48,007 nucleotides of DNA. It comes from Acidobacteriaceae bacterium (GTDB lineage Bacteria > Acidobacteriota > Terriglobia > Terriglobales > Acidobacteriaceae). Under the pieces are notes generated by a model. It was not told where the DNA came from. It saw only the letters and a list, made by a program, of their open reading frames with translations, and ran no database searches. Position numbers and translations under genes: made by a program. Shown piece by piece: positions 23,291-31,106 of the stretch. Position 1 is the first letter of the stretch, and the number at the start of each line of letters is the position of its first letter. Location: the NCBI GenBank assembly GCA_003134855.1, contig PLCS01000015.1, positions 1-48,007 of the forward strand. Reading direction: 5' to 3'.

Positions 23291-24655
23291 TCACGCTCCG
23301 CCGCGCTTGCCGGCGCGGATGCGGCGAATCTCTTCCATGCGCTGGGCTAATAGCTTTTCGCGTCCCTCTTGCGTGGGGTGGTAGTAGCTCCGGCCCTTGA
23401 GCGAGTCGGGCAGGCAATCCATGTCGGCGACTTTGCCCTCTTCGTTGTGGGCGTAGCGGTAACCCTTGCCGTAGTCGAGCTCCTTCATCAGCTTGGTCGG
23501 CGCGTTGCGCAGGTGCAGAGGGACCGGCTCCTGGCGGGTCTCTTCGACCTCCCGCTGCACGGCGCCATAGGCGGTGTAGACCGAGTTAGACTTGGGCGCG
23601 AGGCATAGATAAACCACCGCTTCGGCCAGCGCCAGATCGCCCTCGGGCGAACCAAGAAAGTCGATGGCCTCCTTGGCGGATAGCGTCAGATTGAGCGCCT
23701 CTGGAGCGGCCAGGCCGATGTCCTCGACGGCCATGCGGACGACGCGGCGGGCGAGATAGAGCGGGTCTTCGCCGGCGGCGAACATACGCGCCAGCCAGTA
23801 GAGCGCGGCGTCGGGGTCGCTGTTGCGCACGCTTTTGTGCAGCGCCGAGATCAGGTTGTAGTGCTCCTCGCCCGACTTGTCGTACATCAGCACGCGCTGT
23901 TGCACGGCATCACTGGCTAGTGCCCGATCAATGCGCTTTGCGCTCGCCTGAGCCGGATCCTGGGCCAGTTGCGCCGCCACTTCCAGCGTGTTGTAAGCGT
24001 TGCGGCAGTCGCCGCTGGAGTAGCTGGCGATCAGTTCGAGCGCATCGTCGTCAGCGGTCAACTCCAGAGAGCCGAGGCCACGCTCACGGTCTTCGAGAGC
24101 GCGGCGCAAGAGCGCCATGATTTGCTCCTCGCTTAGCGGTTCGAGCACGTAGACGCGGCAGCGGGAGAGCAGCGCGGAGATGATCTCGAAGGAGGGATTC
24201 TCCGTCGTTGCGCCAATTAGCCGGATGGAGCCGCGCTCGACGTAGGGCAGAAAGGCGTCCTGCTGGGCCTTGTTGAAGCGGTGAATCTCATCGATGAAGA
24301 GGATGGTACGCGAGTGCATCTGCGCGGCCTGCGCGGCGGCGACCATCACCTGCTTGATCTCCTTGATGCCGCTCATTACGGCGGAGAATTCAATGAAGGT
24401 GGCCTTGGTGGTCTCGGCGATGATTTTGGCCAGCGTGGTTTTGCCCACTCCAGGCGGACCCCACAAAATCATGGAGCCGGACCCCGATCCGTCGAGTTGG
24501 TCGCGCTCGATCTGCACGCGCAACGGTTTGCCGGGGCCGACCAGGTGCTCCTGGCCGCTCAATTCATCCAGAGAGCGCGGGCGCATCCGCTCGGCCAGCG
24601 GCGCGGTGCGTAGCGGGCCTTGGGGGCCTTCGGGTTCGCCGTCAAAGAGACTCAT
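23291..24655 (-). CDS. rarA: Replication-associated recombination protein A (RarA/MgsA)
   Basis: AAA+ ATPase of the clamp-loader family, acting at stalled replication forks. It is 454 residues long. The N-terminal block 'PLAERMRPRSLDELSGQEHLVG' is diagnostic, Walker A is 'GPPGVGKTT' (66-74), Walker B is 'ILFIDEIHRF' (118-127), sensor 1 is 'LIGATTENPSF', and the Arg finger region is 'SALLSRCRVYVLEPL'. The C-terminal tetramerisation domain contains 'VRNSDPDAALYWLARMFAAGEDP' and 'GRSYYHPTQEG'. The ATG overlaps the end of the upstream methyltransferase gene by 4 bp, so they are translationally coupled. Confidence 0.96.
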   Translation of the reverse strand: MSLFDGEPEGPQGPLRTAPLAERMRPRSLDELSGQEHLVGPGKPLRVQIERDQLDGSGSGSMILWGPPGVGKTTLAKIIAETTKATFIEFSAVMSGIKEIKQVMVAAAQAAQMHSRTILFIDEIHRFNKAQQDAFLPYVERGSIRLIGATTENPSFEIISALLSRCRVYVLEPLSEEQIMALLRRALEDRERGLGSLELTADDDALELIASYSSGDCRNAYNTLEVAAQLAQDPAQASAKRIDRALASDAVQQRVLMYDKSGEEHYNLISALHKSVRNSDPDAALYWLARMFAAGEDPLYLARRVVRMAVEDIGLAAPEALNLTLSAKEAIDFLGSPEGDLALAEAVVYLCLAPKSNSVYTAYGAVQREVEETRQEPVPLHLRNAPTKLMKELDYGKGYRYAHNEEGKVADMDCLPDSLKGRSYYHPTQEGREKLLAQRMEEIRRIRAGKRGGA

Positions 24656-25584
24656 CGCGCGCTCCCGGTCAATAAATCTGAGCGCCCCATCGAATCTGGG
24701 TGCCCCACCCTCGCCGCGTCTTTGTCTTTGCGGCTAGGGTGGGAGGCAAGGCTCTCAGCCCGCTGCCGGGATGCTTCATAGAGCAGTACGCTGACCGCGA
24801 CGGCCGCGTTCAGGCTTTCCACCGCTCCGGGGCAGGGAATCGTCACCGCTCCATCGGCCTGTGCAGCCAGCTCTTCCGGCACGCCATTGCCTTCATTGCC
24901 AATCACCAGCGCCACCGGCCCGGCAAGGTTGATGCGGCTGACATCTTCGGATACAACTTCGGCGGTGGGCACGGTAGTAGTCCAAATCATCACCCCGGCT
25001 TCCCGCAAGCGGGCAAAGCAATCTTCCGCGCTCACGGAGAGCAGGGGAAGGCGGAAGACGCTGCCTGCGGAGGCGCGCACCGCTTTGGGATTCCAGGCGC
25101 TCACGGTTCCGGGCAGGCTGACGACGGCCTGAGCGCCAAAGGCCTCGGCGGAGCGCAGAATCGTTCCCAAATTGCCGGGGTCCTGCAAGCCGGCCAGCAC
25201 AACAATAAGCGGGGCGGCCTTCGCCTGTCCTCCAAGAACGTCGGCCCAATCCCAGCGCGGCGGCTCAACCAGCGCCGCAACTGGCTGCGGCGTCTCGGTG
25301 GCGAGAGCCGACTCCAGCAGTTCCCTGGGCACGAGCAGCACCTCGGTCTCCGCCGGCAAGGGCAGTCCTTCAAGCAGGCGCTCCGCGCCCTGCGCGACAA
25401 AGACACAATCGATGCGCAGGCCCGCGCGCAGAGCCTCTTCCAGCAGCTTTGGCCCTTCGATCCCTGCCAGACTGCGGCTGTCGCGGCCAGTCAAGCCGCG
25501 CGCGCCTTGACCGGGGTGGGTCAGCGCGCCACGCAACTCTTTCAGGCGGGAATTCTGTTTACTCTGTACAATGCGAAAAGGCAT
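24652..25584 (-). CDS. TrmH/SpoU-family RNA 2'-O-methyltransferase
   Basis: SAM-dependent ribose methyltransferase of the SPOUT class, for rRNA or tRNA. An N-terminal substrate-binding domain spans about 1-110 ('SKQNSRLKELRGAL'). The knotted catalytic domain has motif 1 'GLQDPGNLGTILRSAEAFG' (132-150), motif 2 'ALVIGNEGNGV' (225-235) and motif 3 'IPCPGAVESLNAAVAVSVLL' (249-268). The last 30 residues (SHPSRKDKDAARVGH...) are not family sequence and are read from a REP-like palindrome. The tail also creates the 4-bp overlap with rarA. The target nucleotide cannot be assigned. Confidence 0.92.
   Translation of the reverse strand: MPFRIVQSKQNSRLKELRGALTHPGQGARGLTGRDSRSLAGIEGPKLLEEALRAGLRIDCVFVAQGAERLLEGLPLPAETEVLLVPRELLESALATETPQPVAALVEPPRWDWADVLGGQAKAAPLIVVLAGLQDPGNLGTILRSAEAFGAQAVVSLPGTVSAWNPKAVRASAGSVFRLPLLSVSAEDCFARLREAGVMIWTTTVPTAEVVSEDVSRINLAGPVALVIGNEGNGVPEELAAQADGAVTIPCPGAVESLNAAVAVSVLLYEASRQRAESLASHPSRKDKDAARVGHPDSMGRSDLLTGSAR
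24697..24746. repeat. REP-like palindrome inside the methyltransferase 3' end
   Basis: gggtgccc, then stem cccaccctcgccgc (24704-24717) against gcggctagggtggg (24730-24743) with one mismatch. Same outer motif as 627 and 8178. It is translated in the methyltransferase tail. Confidence 0.75.
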
Positions 25585-25728
25585 AGGTGCGAATCCAGTT
25601 GCCGCTTAGCCGATTCTAAGCCGTTTTGCCAGGGGCGGACAGGCCGATGCTATCGCCTGACTTGCTACGGAACCGGCGCCGTGCTGGTTTTCGCTTTTGC
25701 GGCATCCCATGAACTGAGGTTGACCTGC

Positions 25729-26373
25729 GTGTTCGCGGAGATCTTGCGCGTCCATCCCGATGAACCAGAGCCGGACCGGATCGACTATATCGTCTCCTGC
25801 CTGCGCAAAGGCGATGTCGTAGCACTGCCAACCGACACCTTCTACGGTCTGGCCGTTGATCCGGTGAATCTCCGCGCGGTTGAGCAGATTTACCAGATCA
25901 AGACTCGCCAGAAGCAAAAGCCCTTGTCCCTGCTGATCGGTTCGCTGGCCCAGGCGTATGAGTTGGCCCGCGACACCAATACCATGCTGGACAAGCTGGC
26001 GGAGCGATTCTGGCCCGGTCCGCTGACGATTATCGTGAGGGCGGGCGGCAAGCTACCGCTGCGCTCCACGGCGAATACCGGCAACGTGGCCCTGCGCGTG
26101 CCCGACGCCGCCATTCCGCGCGCAGTGGTGGAGCGCTTCGGACTGCCCATTACGGCAACCTCGGCCAACCTGCAAGGGGCCTCCGAGTGCACCAACGCAG
26201 CCTGCGTCCGCGACCAGATCGGCGACCGCATCCCGCTCATCATCGATGGCGGTCCCACCGGCCACACGCAGCCCACCACCATCGTCGATCTCTCGCTGGG
26301 GCCGGGGCGCTGGGAGATTCTGCGCGAGGGGGCTATCGCCACGCACGAGATTGTTATGGCTTTGCAGAGGTAG
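25729..26373 (+). CDS. Sua5/YciO/YrdC-family L-threonylcarbamoyladenylate synthase
   Basis: A 214-residue YrdC-fold enzyme making threonylcarbamoyl-AMP from Thr, bicarbonate and ATP, the first step of tRNA t6A37 synthesis. Hallmarks are 'GDVVALPTDTFYGLAVDP', the basic 'KTRQKQKPLSLLI' loop (KxR..SxN-type site), 'FWPGPLTIIV', 'NVALRVPDAAI' and 'LPITATSANLQG'. I chose GTG 25729, which has GAGG 9 bp upstream and gives the usual N-terminus. A much longer upstream frame is antisense to the methyltransferase gene and is rejected. Divergent from that gene. Confidence 0.93.
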   Translation: MFAEILRVHPDEPEPDRIDYIVSCLRKGDVVALPTDTFYGLAVDPVNLRAVEQIYQIKTRQKQKPLSLLIGSLAQAYELARDTNTMLDKLAERFWPGPLTIIVRAGGKLPLRSTANTGNVALRVPDAAIPRAVVERFGLPITATSANLQGASECTNAACVRDQIGDRIPLIIDGGPTGHTQPTTIVDLSLGPGRWEILREGAIATHEIVMALQR

Positions 26374-26386
26374 CACGAAGGTTCCC

Positions 26387-27007
26387 ATGAAGCTCCCGGC
26401 CACGCCAAACCGCCGCAACTGGATTCTCCGCGCCGCGCTGTTGCTCGTGCTGGCGCTGGCCGTGGGCGCTCTGGGCTGGTGCCGCTGGGTCTATGTGCAG
26501 ATTGAGCGCTTTGCCGTCGAGGATCATGCGGCGCCGGCAGACGCCATCGGTGTCTTCGGCGCGGCCGAGTACGACGGCCGGCCCTCGCCGGTCTACCGCG
26601 CCCGTCTGGACCACGCGCTTACGCTCTATCGTCACGGCATCGCGCCGCTCCTCATCACCCTGGGCGGAAACGGCGGCGACCAGTACAACGAAGGCGCCGT
26701 GGGCCGCGAGTACCTGGAAGGCATGGGCGTTCCGGAGAGCGCCATCATCGCCGAAACCGAGAGCCGCAACACCGAGGAGTCGGCCCGCCGCATCGCCGTG
26801 ATTGCCCGCGCCAACGGTCTGCGGCGGCTGGTCATCGTCAGCGACGGAACGCACCTCTTCCGCATTCATGAAATCTGCGCCGCCGATGGCATGGACGTGC
26901 TCACCTCGCCCCGGCCTCGCGTGGCCGTCGAGGGCGGCTCAAAAGAGTTCGAGCGCATCGAGCATGAGATTCTCAGCTACACGGCCTGGAGGCTCCATCT
27001 GCACTGA
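26387..27007 (+). CDS. DUF218/ElyC-SanA-YdcF family membrane-anchored protein
   Basis: A 206-residue protein with one N-terminal TM helix (about residues 14-34, 'ILRAALLLVLALAVGALGW') and a periplasmic DUF218 domain ('ADAIGVFGAAEYDGRPSPVY', 'ARLDHALTLYRHGIAPLLITLGG', 'ESRNTEESARRIAVIARANG', 'VIVSDGTHLFRIHEICA'). E. coli SanA and ElyC of this family affect envelope integrity and peptidoglycan or lipid carrier metabolism; the biochemical activity is unknown. ATG 26387 lies 13 bp after the Sua5-type gene, so co-transcription is likely. Confidence 0.85.
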   Translation: MKLPATPNRRNWILRAALLLVLALAVGALGWCRWVYVQIERFAVEDHAAPADAIGVFGAAEYDGRPSPVYRARLDHALTLYRHGIAPLLITLGGNGGDQYNEGAVGREYLEGMGVPESAIIAETESRNTEESARRIAVIARANGLRRLVIVSDGTHLFRIHEICAADGMDVLTSPRPRVAVEGGSKEFERIEHEILSYTAWRLHLH

Positions 27008-27081
27008 AATGGAACTGCCAATGCTCATCTATCGTATCTTCAACTGATTGTGGTTTCGTACATCAGAGGGAGGCATCGACA

Positions 27082-27378
27082 ATGGCCCTATTCTGTCAAC
27101 GCTGTGGAACCGGGTTGCCGCCGGGCGCGCGTTTCTGTTCAAGCTGCGGCGCGGTCGTTCCCGCCGCCCCATTCATTTCCGGCCGGCCGCTCTTCCGCCC
27201 GATTGTAGGCCGCCAGATAGCCGGAGTCTGCATCGGCCTGGCGCAGACCTACGGCTGGGACGTCTCGCTGGTCCGCATCTTAGCGGTGATCGGGTTTTTC
27301 TTCTCTGGCGGGATGGTGGCCGTGGCCTACCTGGCCTGTTGGGTCGGCATTCCCGAAGAGACAATGCCGCTGCCTTAG
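27082..27378 (+). CDS. Zinc-ribbon plus PspC-domain membrane protein
   Basis: A 98-residue protein. Residues 4-23 form a CxxC-CxxC zinc ribbon (FCQRCG...FCSSCG). The rest is a PspC domain with the typical 'RQIAGVCIGLAQTYGWDVSLVR' and one TM helix 'ILAVIGFFFSGGMVAVAYLA'. PspC domains sense or transmit envelope stress; no pspA, pspB or pspF is nearby. SD GAGGGAGG lies upstream of ATG 27082. Confidence 0.85.
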   Translation: MALFCQRCGTGLPPGARFCSSCGAVVPAAPFISGRPLFRPIVGRQIAGVCIGLAQTYGWDVSLVRILAVIGFFFSGGMVAVAYLACWVGIPEETMPLP

Positions 27379-27408
27379 GGTCAGACCCTTGGCGTATCCT
27401 TGTACCGT

Positions 27409-28236
27409 ATGAACTCAACCTACCGATCAGACGGAGCTACGCTGGTCTTTCGCGACTCCGGGGCTGGCTTGCCCGTGGTCTTTCTTCATCCCACGCCGCT
27501 CGATGGAGAATACTGGCGCCTGCTCATCAACGAGTTGGCCGGCGTGCGCGCCCTCGTTCCCGACCTGCGCGGCCACGGCGGCTCGGAGTTGGGCGTCCTG
27601 CCTGTGGGCGGATTTGCCTTGGTGAGCGACGCGCCGGTGCTGTCCATGGCGCGGCTGGCCGCGGACGTTTTGGCCCTCCTTGACCATTTAGAGGTGCCCG
27701 CGGCAGTTTTCGCGGGCTGCTCCATCGGCGGCTATGTGCTGCTGGAGCTTTGGCGGCAGGCTCCGGAACGTGTGCGCGGGCTGGCCTTCATCTGCTCCAA
27801 GCCGCAGCCGGACGCGGCGGCCAACCTCACCCGGCGCGTCGCCACCATCGCCCAGGCGCAAGGGGGCAACAGCGCGGCGCTCTTTGACGGCATGGCCCAG
27901 AACCTGATCGGCGCAACCGCCCGTGAGCGCCATCCCGAGGTCGTAACTGAATTGCGCGCCCGCATGACGCTGACCCCGGAGGCCTTTGTCGCCGTGCAGG
28001 CTGGCCTCGCCACACGCCCGGACTCCGTGCCCACCGTGGCCACCATCACCGCTCCCATCCTGGCCATCGCCGGTGGCGAGGATACAGGGATTGCCCCCGC
28101 CGAGATGGAAGCCTTCCACCCCGCTCCCGGCGGATGCGAGTTCCACCTGCTACCCGATGCCGGCCACTTCGCCGCCTATGAACATCCGCAAAAAGTGGCT
28201 ACGCTGCTGTCTGCGTGGCTGAGGCAGTTTGCATAA
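27409..28236 (+). CDS. Alpha/beta-hydrolase fold protein
   Basis: A 275-residue cytoplasmic alpha/beta hydrolase. The oxyanion region is 'LPVVFLHPTPLDG', the nucleophile elbow is 'GCSIGG' (Ser105), the acid is probably Asp225 in 'AGGEDTGI', and the base is His253 in 'PDAGHFAAYEHP'. Overall similarity is to the 3-oxoadipate enol-lactonase/haloperoxidase-like group, but the substrate is not clear. I prefer ATG 27409 over TTG 27400. 30 bp downstream of the PspC-like gene and probably in the same transcript. Confidence 0.87.
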   Translation: MNSTYRSDGATLVFRDSGAGLPVVFLHPTPLDGEYWRLLINELAGVRALVPDLRGHGGSELGVLPVGGFALVSDAPVLSMARLAADVLALLDHLEVPAAVFAGCSIGGYVLLELWRQAPERVRGLAFICSKPQPDAAANLTRRVATIAQAQGGNSAALFDGMAQNLIGATARERHPEVVTELRARMTLTPEAFVAVQAGLATRPDSVPTVATITAPILAIAGGEDTGIAPAEMEAFHPAPGGCEFHLLPDAGHFAAYEHPQKVATLLSAWLRQFA

Positions 28237-28270
28237 CGATAAGCGGTTAGGATGGAGTTTGGAGGCTCGC

Positions 28271-28717
28271 ATGTTCACGCCGCGGACGATTGGATATGCT
28301 CGCACTCCCTTCAAGGATGCATCGGCTATTCCCAAGGGGCTTGGCGCCCAACACCCGGAAGAGGGCGTGCTCGATATACTGCCGGAGTTTTCTGCCGGTC
28401 TGACGGACATTGAGGGTTTTTCGCATCTGATCGTACTTTGGGCTTTTGATCGATCCGACGGCTTCGATCTGCTGGTCACGCCGCCCACCGACGACCGTCC
28501 CCACGGCGTCTTCACCACGCGTTCGCCGCGCCGCCCCAACCCCCTCGCCCTGACCATCGTCGAGTTGCTGCGCCGCGAAGATAGCCTTCTCTATGTGCGT
28601 GGCGTCGATATGCTCGACGGAACGCCGATCCTCGACATCAAGCCCTATCTCTCCAACATCCCCGTGGAGAAACTGCGCCGGGGATGGCTGGCCGAGGCCG
28701 AAGCGCGAAAAGGCTGA
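28271..28717 (+). CDS. TrmO/TsaA-family tRNA N6-methyltransferase
   Basis: A 148-residue beta-barrel protein of the TrmO (VirR/YaeB, UPF0066) family, which methylates t6A37 to m6t6A using SAM. It shows 'IGYARTPFKDASAIPKGLG', 'EGFSHLIVLWAFDRS', 'GVFTTRSPRRPNPLALTIVELL' (the SAM-binding signature) and 'DMLDGTPILDIKPYL'. It lacks the C-terminal extra domain of E. coli TrmO. ATG 28271 follows GGAGG. A Sua5-type t6A gene lies 2 kb upstream on the same strand, a functional link. Confidence 0.92.
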   Translation: MFTPRTIGYARTPFKDASAIPKGLGAQHPEEGVLDILPEFSAGLTDIEGFSHLIVLWAFDRSDGFDLLVTPPTDDRPHGVFTTRSPRRPNPLALTIVELLRREDSLLYVRGVDMLDGTPILDIKPYLSNIPVEKLRRGWLAEAEARKG

Positions 28718-28809
28718 GCCATCCGCCTGTCTTTCCCGCGCACCCCACGCCGGCATCGCCGCGAAATGCTGTAGGCTCAAAAGAGAATTATTTTCTCCGG
28801 AAGTTGACT

Positions 28810-30093
28810 TTGACCCTCTCTACGATCTCATCGCCGCGTCCTTTCGCTTACCCGCAGCCAGCGAGCGCCCTGCACTGCGGCGAAGTTTCGCTGGAAGCGC
28901 TGGCCAAGCTCCACGGCACGCCGCTTTACGTCTACTCCGCCGATCAAATTCTCGAACGGCTCACGCTTTTTCAACAGGCGTTCGCCAACCGCGATCATCT
29001 GGTCTGCTACTCGATCAAGGTCAATTCGGCGCTGGCCATCGTCAAGCTGCTCACCAGCCGCGGAGCGGGGGTGGACATTGTCAGCGGCGGCGAGCTGGAA
29101 CGCGTATTGGCCGCCGCGCCGGAGGCCGTGGGCCGGGTGGTCTTTTCCGGCGTGGGCAAGACGGCGGCGGAGATCGACCTTGCGCTGACGGCGGGCATCC
29201 TTCAATTCAACGTCGAAAGCGCGGCGGAGCTGGAACTGCTCGCCACCCGTGCGGCCAAGCTCAGGAAGAAGGCGCGCTTTGCCCTGCGCGTCAACCCCGA
29301 CGTCTTCGCTGAGACGCATCCCTACATCTCCACCGGTCTGCGAGAGCACAAGTTCGGCGTCGATATTCGCCAAGCACTGGCCATCTACAAGAGCGCGGCC
29401 GGCAATCGCTGGCTCGAGGCCTATGGCGTGAGCTTCCATATCGGCTCGCAGATTCGCGCGGCTGAACCTTTTGGCGCGGCGATGGAGCGTGTGAGCAAGC
29501 TGCTGCGCCAACTCCAGCGCGCGGGTATCGCCCTCCAGACCGTCGATGTTGGCGGAGGCCTGGGCATTGATTACCACGCGGGCAGCTTTGACGCCGCCGC
29601 CAAGGTGCGCGAGTATGCCGCTGCCGTTGAAAGCGCCCTTGGAGCCTTCGAGGGCCGTCTGCTGCTGGAGCCGGGGCGCTTCCTCGTCGCGCAGGCCGGC
29701 GCTCTTCTCGCGCGCGTGCTGTATGTCAAGCGCAACGGCAGGAAGACCTTTGTGATTACCGACGCCGCGATGAACGACCTCATCCGTCCCGCGCTCTACC
29801 AGGCGTATCACGAGATTGTGCCGGTGCGGCCCAGGGAAAGGAAGCCGCGCATCGTGGACGTGGTGGGTCCGATCTGCGAGTCCGGGGACTTCTTCGCCCA
29901 CGACCGCAAACTGCCGCCCGTCGAGCCGGGAGACCTTGTCGCGATTCTCGACGCCGGAGCTTACGGCATGGCGCAAAGCTCGAACTACAACACCCGACTG
30001 CGCCCCGCCGAAGTGCTCGTGGAAGGCGCGCAGACAAGGCTGATCCGCCGCCGCGAGACGATCGCCGACCTGCTCGCCCCGGAGGTTTTCTGA
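28810..30093 (+). CDS. lysA: Diaminopimelate decarboxylase LysA
   Basis: PLP enzyme making L-lysine from meso-diaminopimelate, the last step of the pathway. 427 residues. The Schiff-base lysine is Lys70 in 'YSIKVNSALAI'. Other blocks are 'SGGELERVLAA', 'NPDVFAETHPYISTG', 'HIGSQIRAAEPF', the PLP phosphate loop 'VDVGGGLGIDY', 'EPGRFLVAQAG', and the subunit-interface catalytic Cys in 'GPICESGDFF'. I chose TTG 28810, with CCGGAAG 7 bp upstream; TTG 28804 is the alternative. No ATG suits. Confidence 0.95.
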   Translation: MTLSTISSPRPFAYPQPASALHCGEVSLEALAKLHGTPLYVYSADQILERLTLFQQAFANRDHLVCYSIKVNSALAIVKLLTSRGAGVDIVSGGELERVLAAAPEAVGRVVFSGVGKTAAEIDLALTAGILQFNVESAAELELLATRAAKLRKKARFALRVNPDVFAETHPYISTGLREHKFGVDIRQALAIYKSAAGNRWLEAYGVSFHIGSQIRAAEPFGAAMERVSKLLRQLQRAGIALQTVDVGGGLGIDYHAGSFDAAAKVREYAAAVESALGAFEGRLLLEPGRFLVAQAGALLARVLYVKRNGRKTFVITDAAMNDLIRPALYQAYHEIVPVRPRERKPRIVDVVGPICESGDFFAHDRKLPPVEPGDLVAILDAGAYGMAQSSNYNTRLRPAEVLVEGAQTRLIRRRETIADLLAPEVF

Positions 30094-30146
30094 TCCATCT
30101 ATTGGTGCGCGTGAAAAGCAGCGGTATGATTTGAGGTGAGGTTGCC

Positions 30147-30359
30147 ATGGAGGAAAACCGCATCACCATCGAGCCAGGGAAGCGCTCTGGCCAGCCCTGC
30201 ATCCGCGGTCTGCGCATTACGGTCTGGGAGGTTCTGGGTTGGCTGGCGACTGGTGTCCGCGAGGATCAGATCCTCGCCGACTATCCGGAGCTGGAAGCCG
30301 CCGATTTTCCCGCCATCTTCGACTACGCTTCGCGCGTAGGCCGGCGTGTGGCGCTGTGA
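30147..30359 (+). CDS. DUF433 antitoxin-like protein, pair 1
   Basis: A 70-residue DUF433 protein with a winged or ribbon-helix-like DNA-binding fold, typical 'ITIEPGKRSGQPCIRGLRIT' and 'VWEVLGWLATGVREDQILADYPEL'. It is partnered with the DUF5615 PIN-like protein directly after it, with a 4-bp GTGA overlap. Such pairs are considered VapBC-like toxin-antitoxin modules. SD GAGGTGAGG. A second pair occurs at 39388-39986. Confidence 0.85.
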   Translation: MEENRITIEPGKRSGQPCIRGLRITVWEVLGWLATGVREDQILADYPELEAADFPAIFDYASRVGRRVAL

Positions 30360-30691
30360 AGCTACTGCTGGATGAGAATCTTTCCCGGCGGCTCGTCCGT
30401 CGCATCGAAGACCTGTTCCCGGACTCCGCGCATCTCGCCACTGAAGGACTGCTTCAAGCGCCGGATACGGCTGTGTGGGCATACGCCAAGGCCAACAACT
30501 TTTCCATCGCTACAGCGGATGCCGACTTCTATGAGTTGGCAACGACACTGGGGCCTCCTCCCAAAGTAATATGGCTTCGAGGCTGTGATTATCCCACAGC
30601 TGTAGCCGAAGACCTGATTCGAAGTCAGGCAATTCGGATTGCGGAGTTCCTGGAAGAGTCGGAGCGAGCAGTGCTGATTCTCAAACGGTAA
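30356..30691 (+). CDS. DUF5615 PIN-like toxin candidate, pair 1
   Basis: A 111-residue PIN-like domain (Mut7-C/DUF5615). The N-terminal 'KLLLDENLSRRLVRRIEDLFPDS' gives the first acidic residue (Asp6). 'DTAVWAYAKANNFSIATADADF' gives the second acidic cluster. It probably acts as an RNase paired with the DUF433 protein. GTG 30356 overlaps the DUF433 stop. The central sequence (CDYPTAVAEDLIRSQAIRI) is the usual DUF5615 tail. Confidence 0.85.
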   Translation: MKLLLDENLSRRLVRRIEDLFPDSAHLATEGLLQAPDTAVWAYAKANNFSIATADADFYELATTLGPPPKVIWLRGCDYPTAVAEDLIRSQAIRIAEFLEESERAVLILKR

Positions 30692-30734
30692 TTACGGCTA
30701 TAACAGATGCAAGAATGACAGATGGAGGCATCAC

Positions 30735-31103
30735 ATGGCGAAAGTAACATTGGTTTTTGCGGTTCTATTGATTGCCCTGGGCCTGGCTGGCTTTTTTGGC
30801 ACAGGCCACACGCACTACACCGCGCTGATTCCCGCCTGGATCGGCCTTGCGCTGGGCATTGGCGGCTGGCTCGCGATCAGTCCCGATGAGCGGCGGCGCA
30901 AGCTCTTCATGCACATCAATGTGACCATCGGCCTGGTCGGCTTTGTGGGAACATTCGCCGAAATCATCCGCAGTTGCGCCTCTGCCAAACCGCTGGACCT
31001 GACGGCCATGGCGGCGAAGCTGGTGCTGGTCTGGCTGCTGTTGATTTATCTCTTCCTCTGTATGCGCTCCTTCCTCTTCGCGCGGCGCTCGGGGAAGGTT
31101 TAG
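30735..31103 (+). CDS. Small four-helix membrane protein
   Basis: 122 residues with four predicted TM segments: 4-21, 29-50, 60-80 and 92-117. No enzyme motif. A short charged loop 'SPDERRRKL' separates helices 2 and 3. It is not a family I can name. ATG 30735 has GATGGAGG upstream, and the stop is 3 bp before the MsbA-like exporter, so it is in the same operon and may be an accessory membrane subunit. That role is inference. Confidence 0.75.
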   Translation: MAKVTLVFAVLLIALGLAGFFGTGHTHYTALIPAWIGLALGIGGWLAISPDERRRKLFMHINVTIGLVGFVGTFAEIIRSCASAKPLDLTAMAAKLVLVWLLLIYLFLCMRSFLFARRSGKV

Positions 31104-31106
31104 CGC

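Noticed and set aside
24700..25728. Long N-terminal extension of the Sua5-type gene
   Set aside because: It is antisense to the TrmH-family gene and has no family similarity; GTG 25729 with GAGG upstream gives the normal protein.
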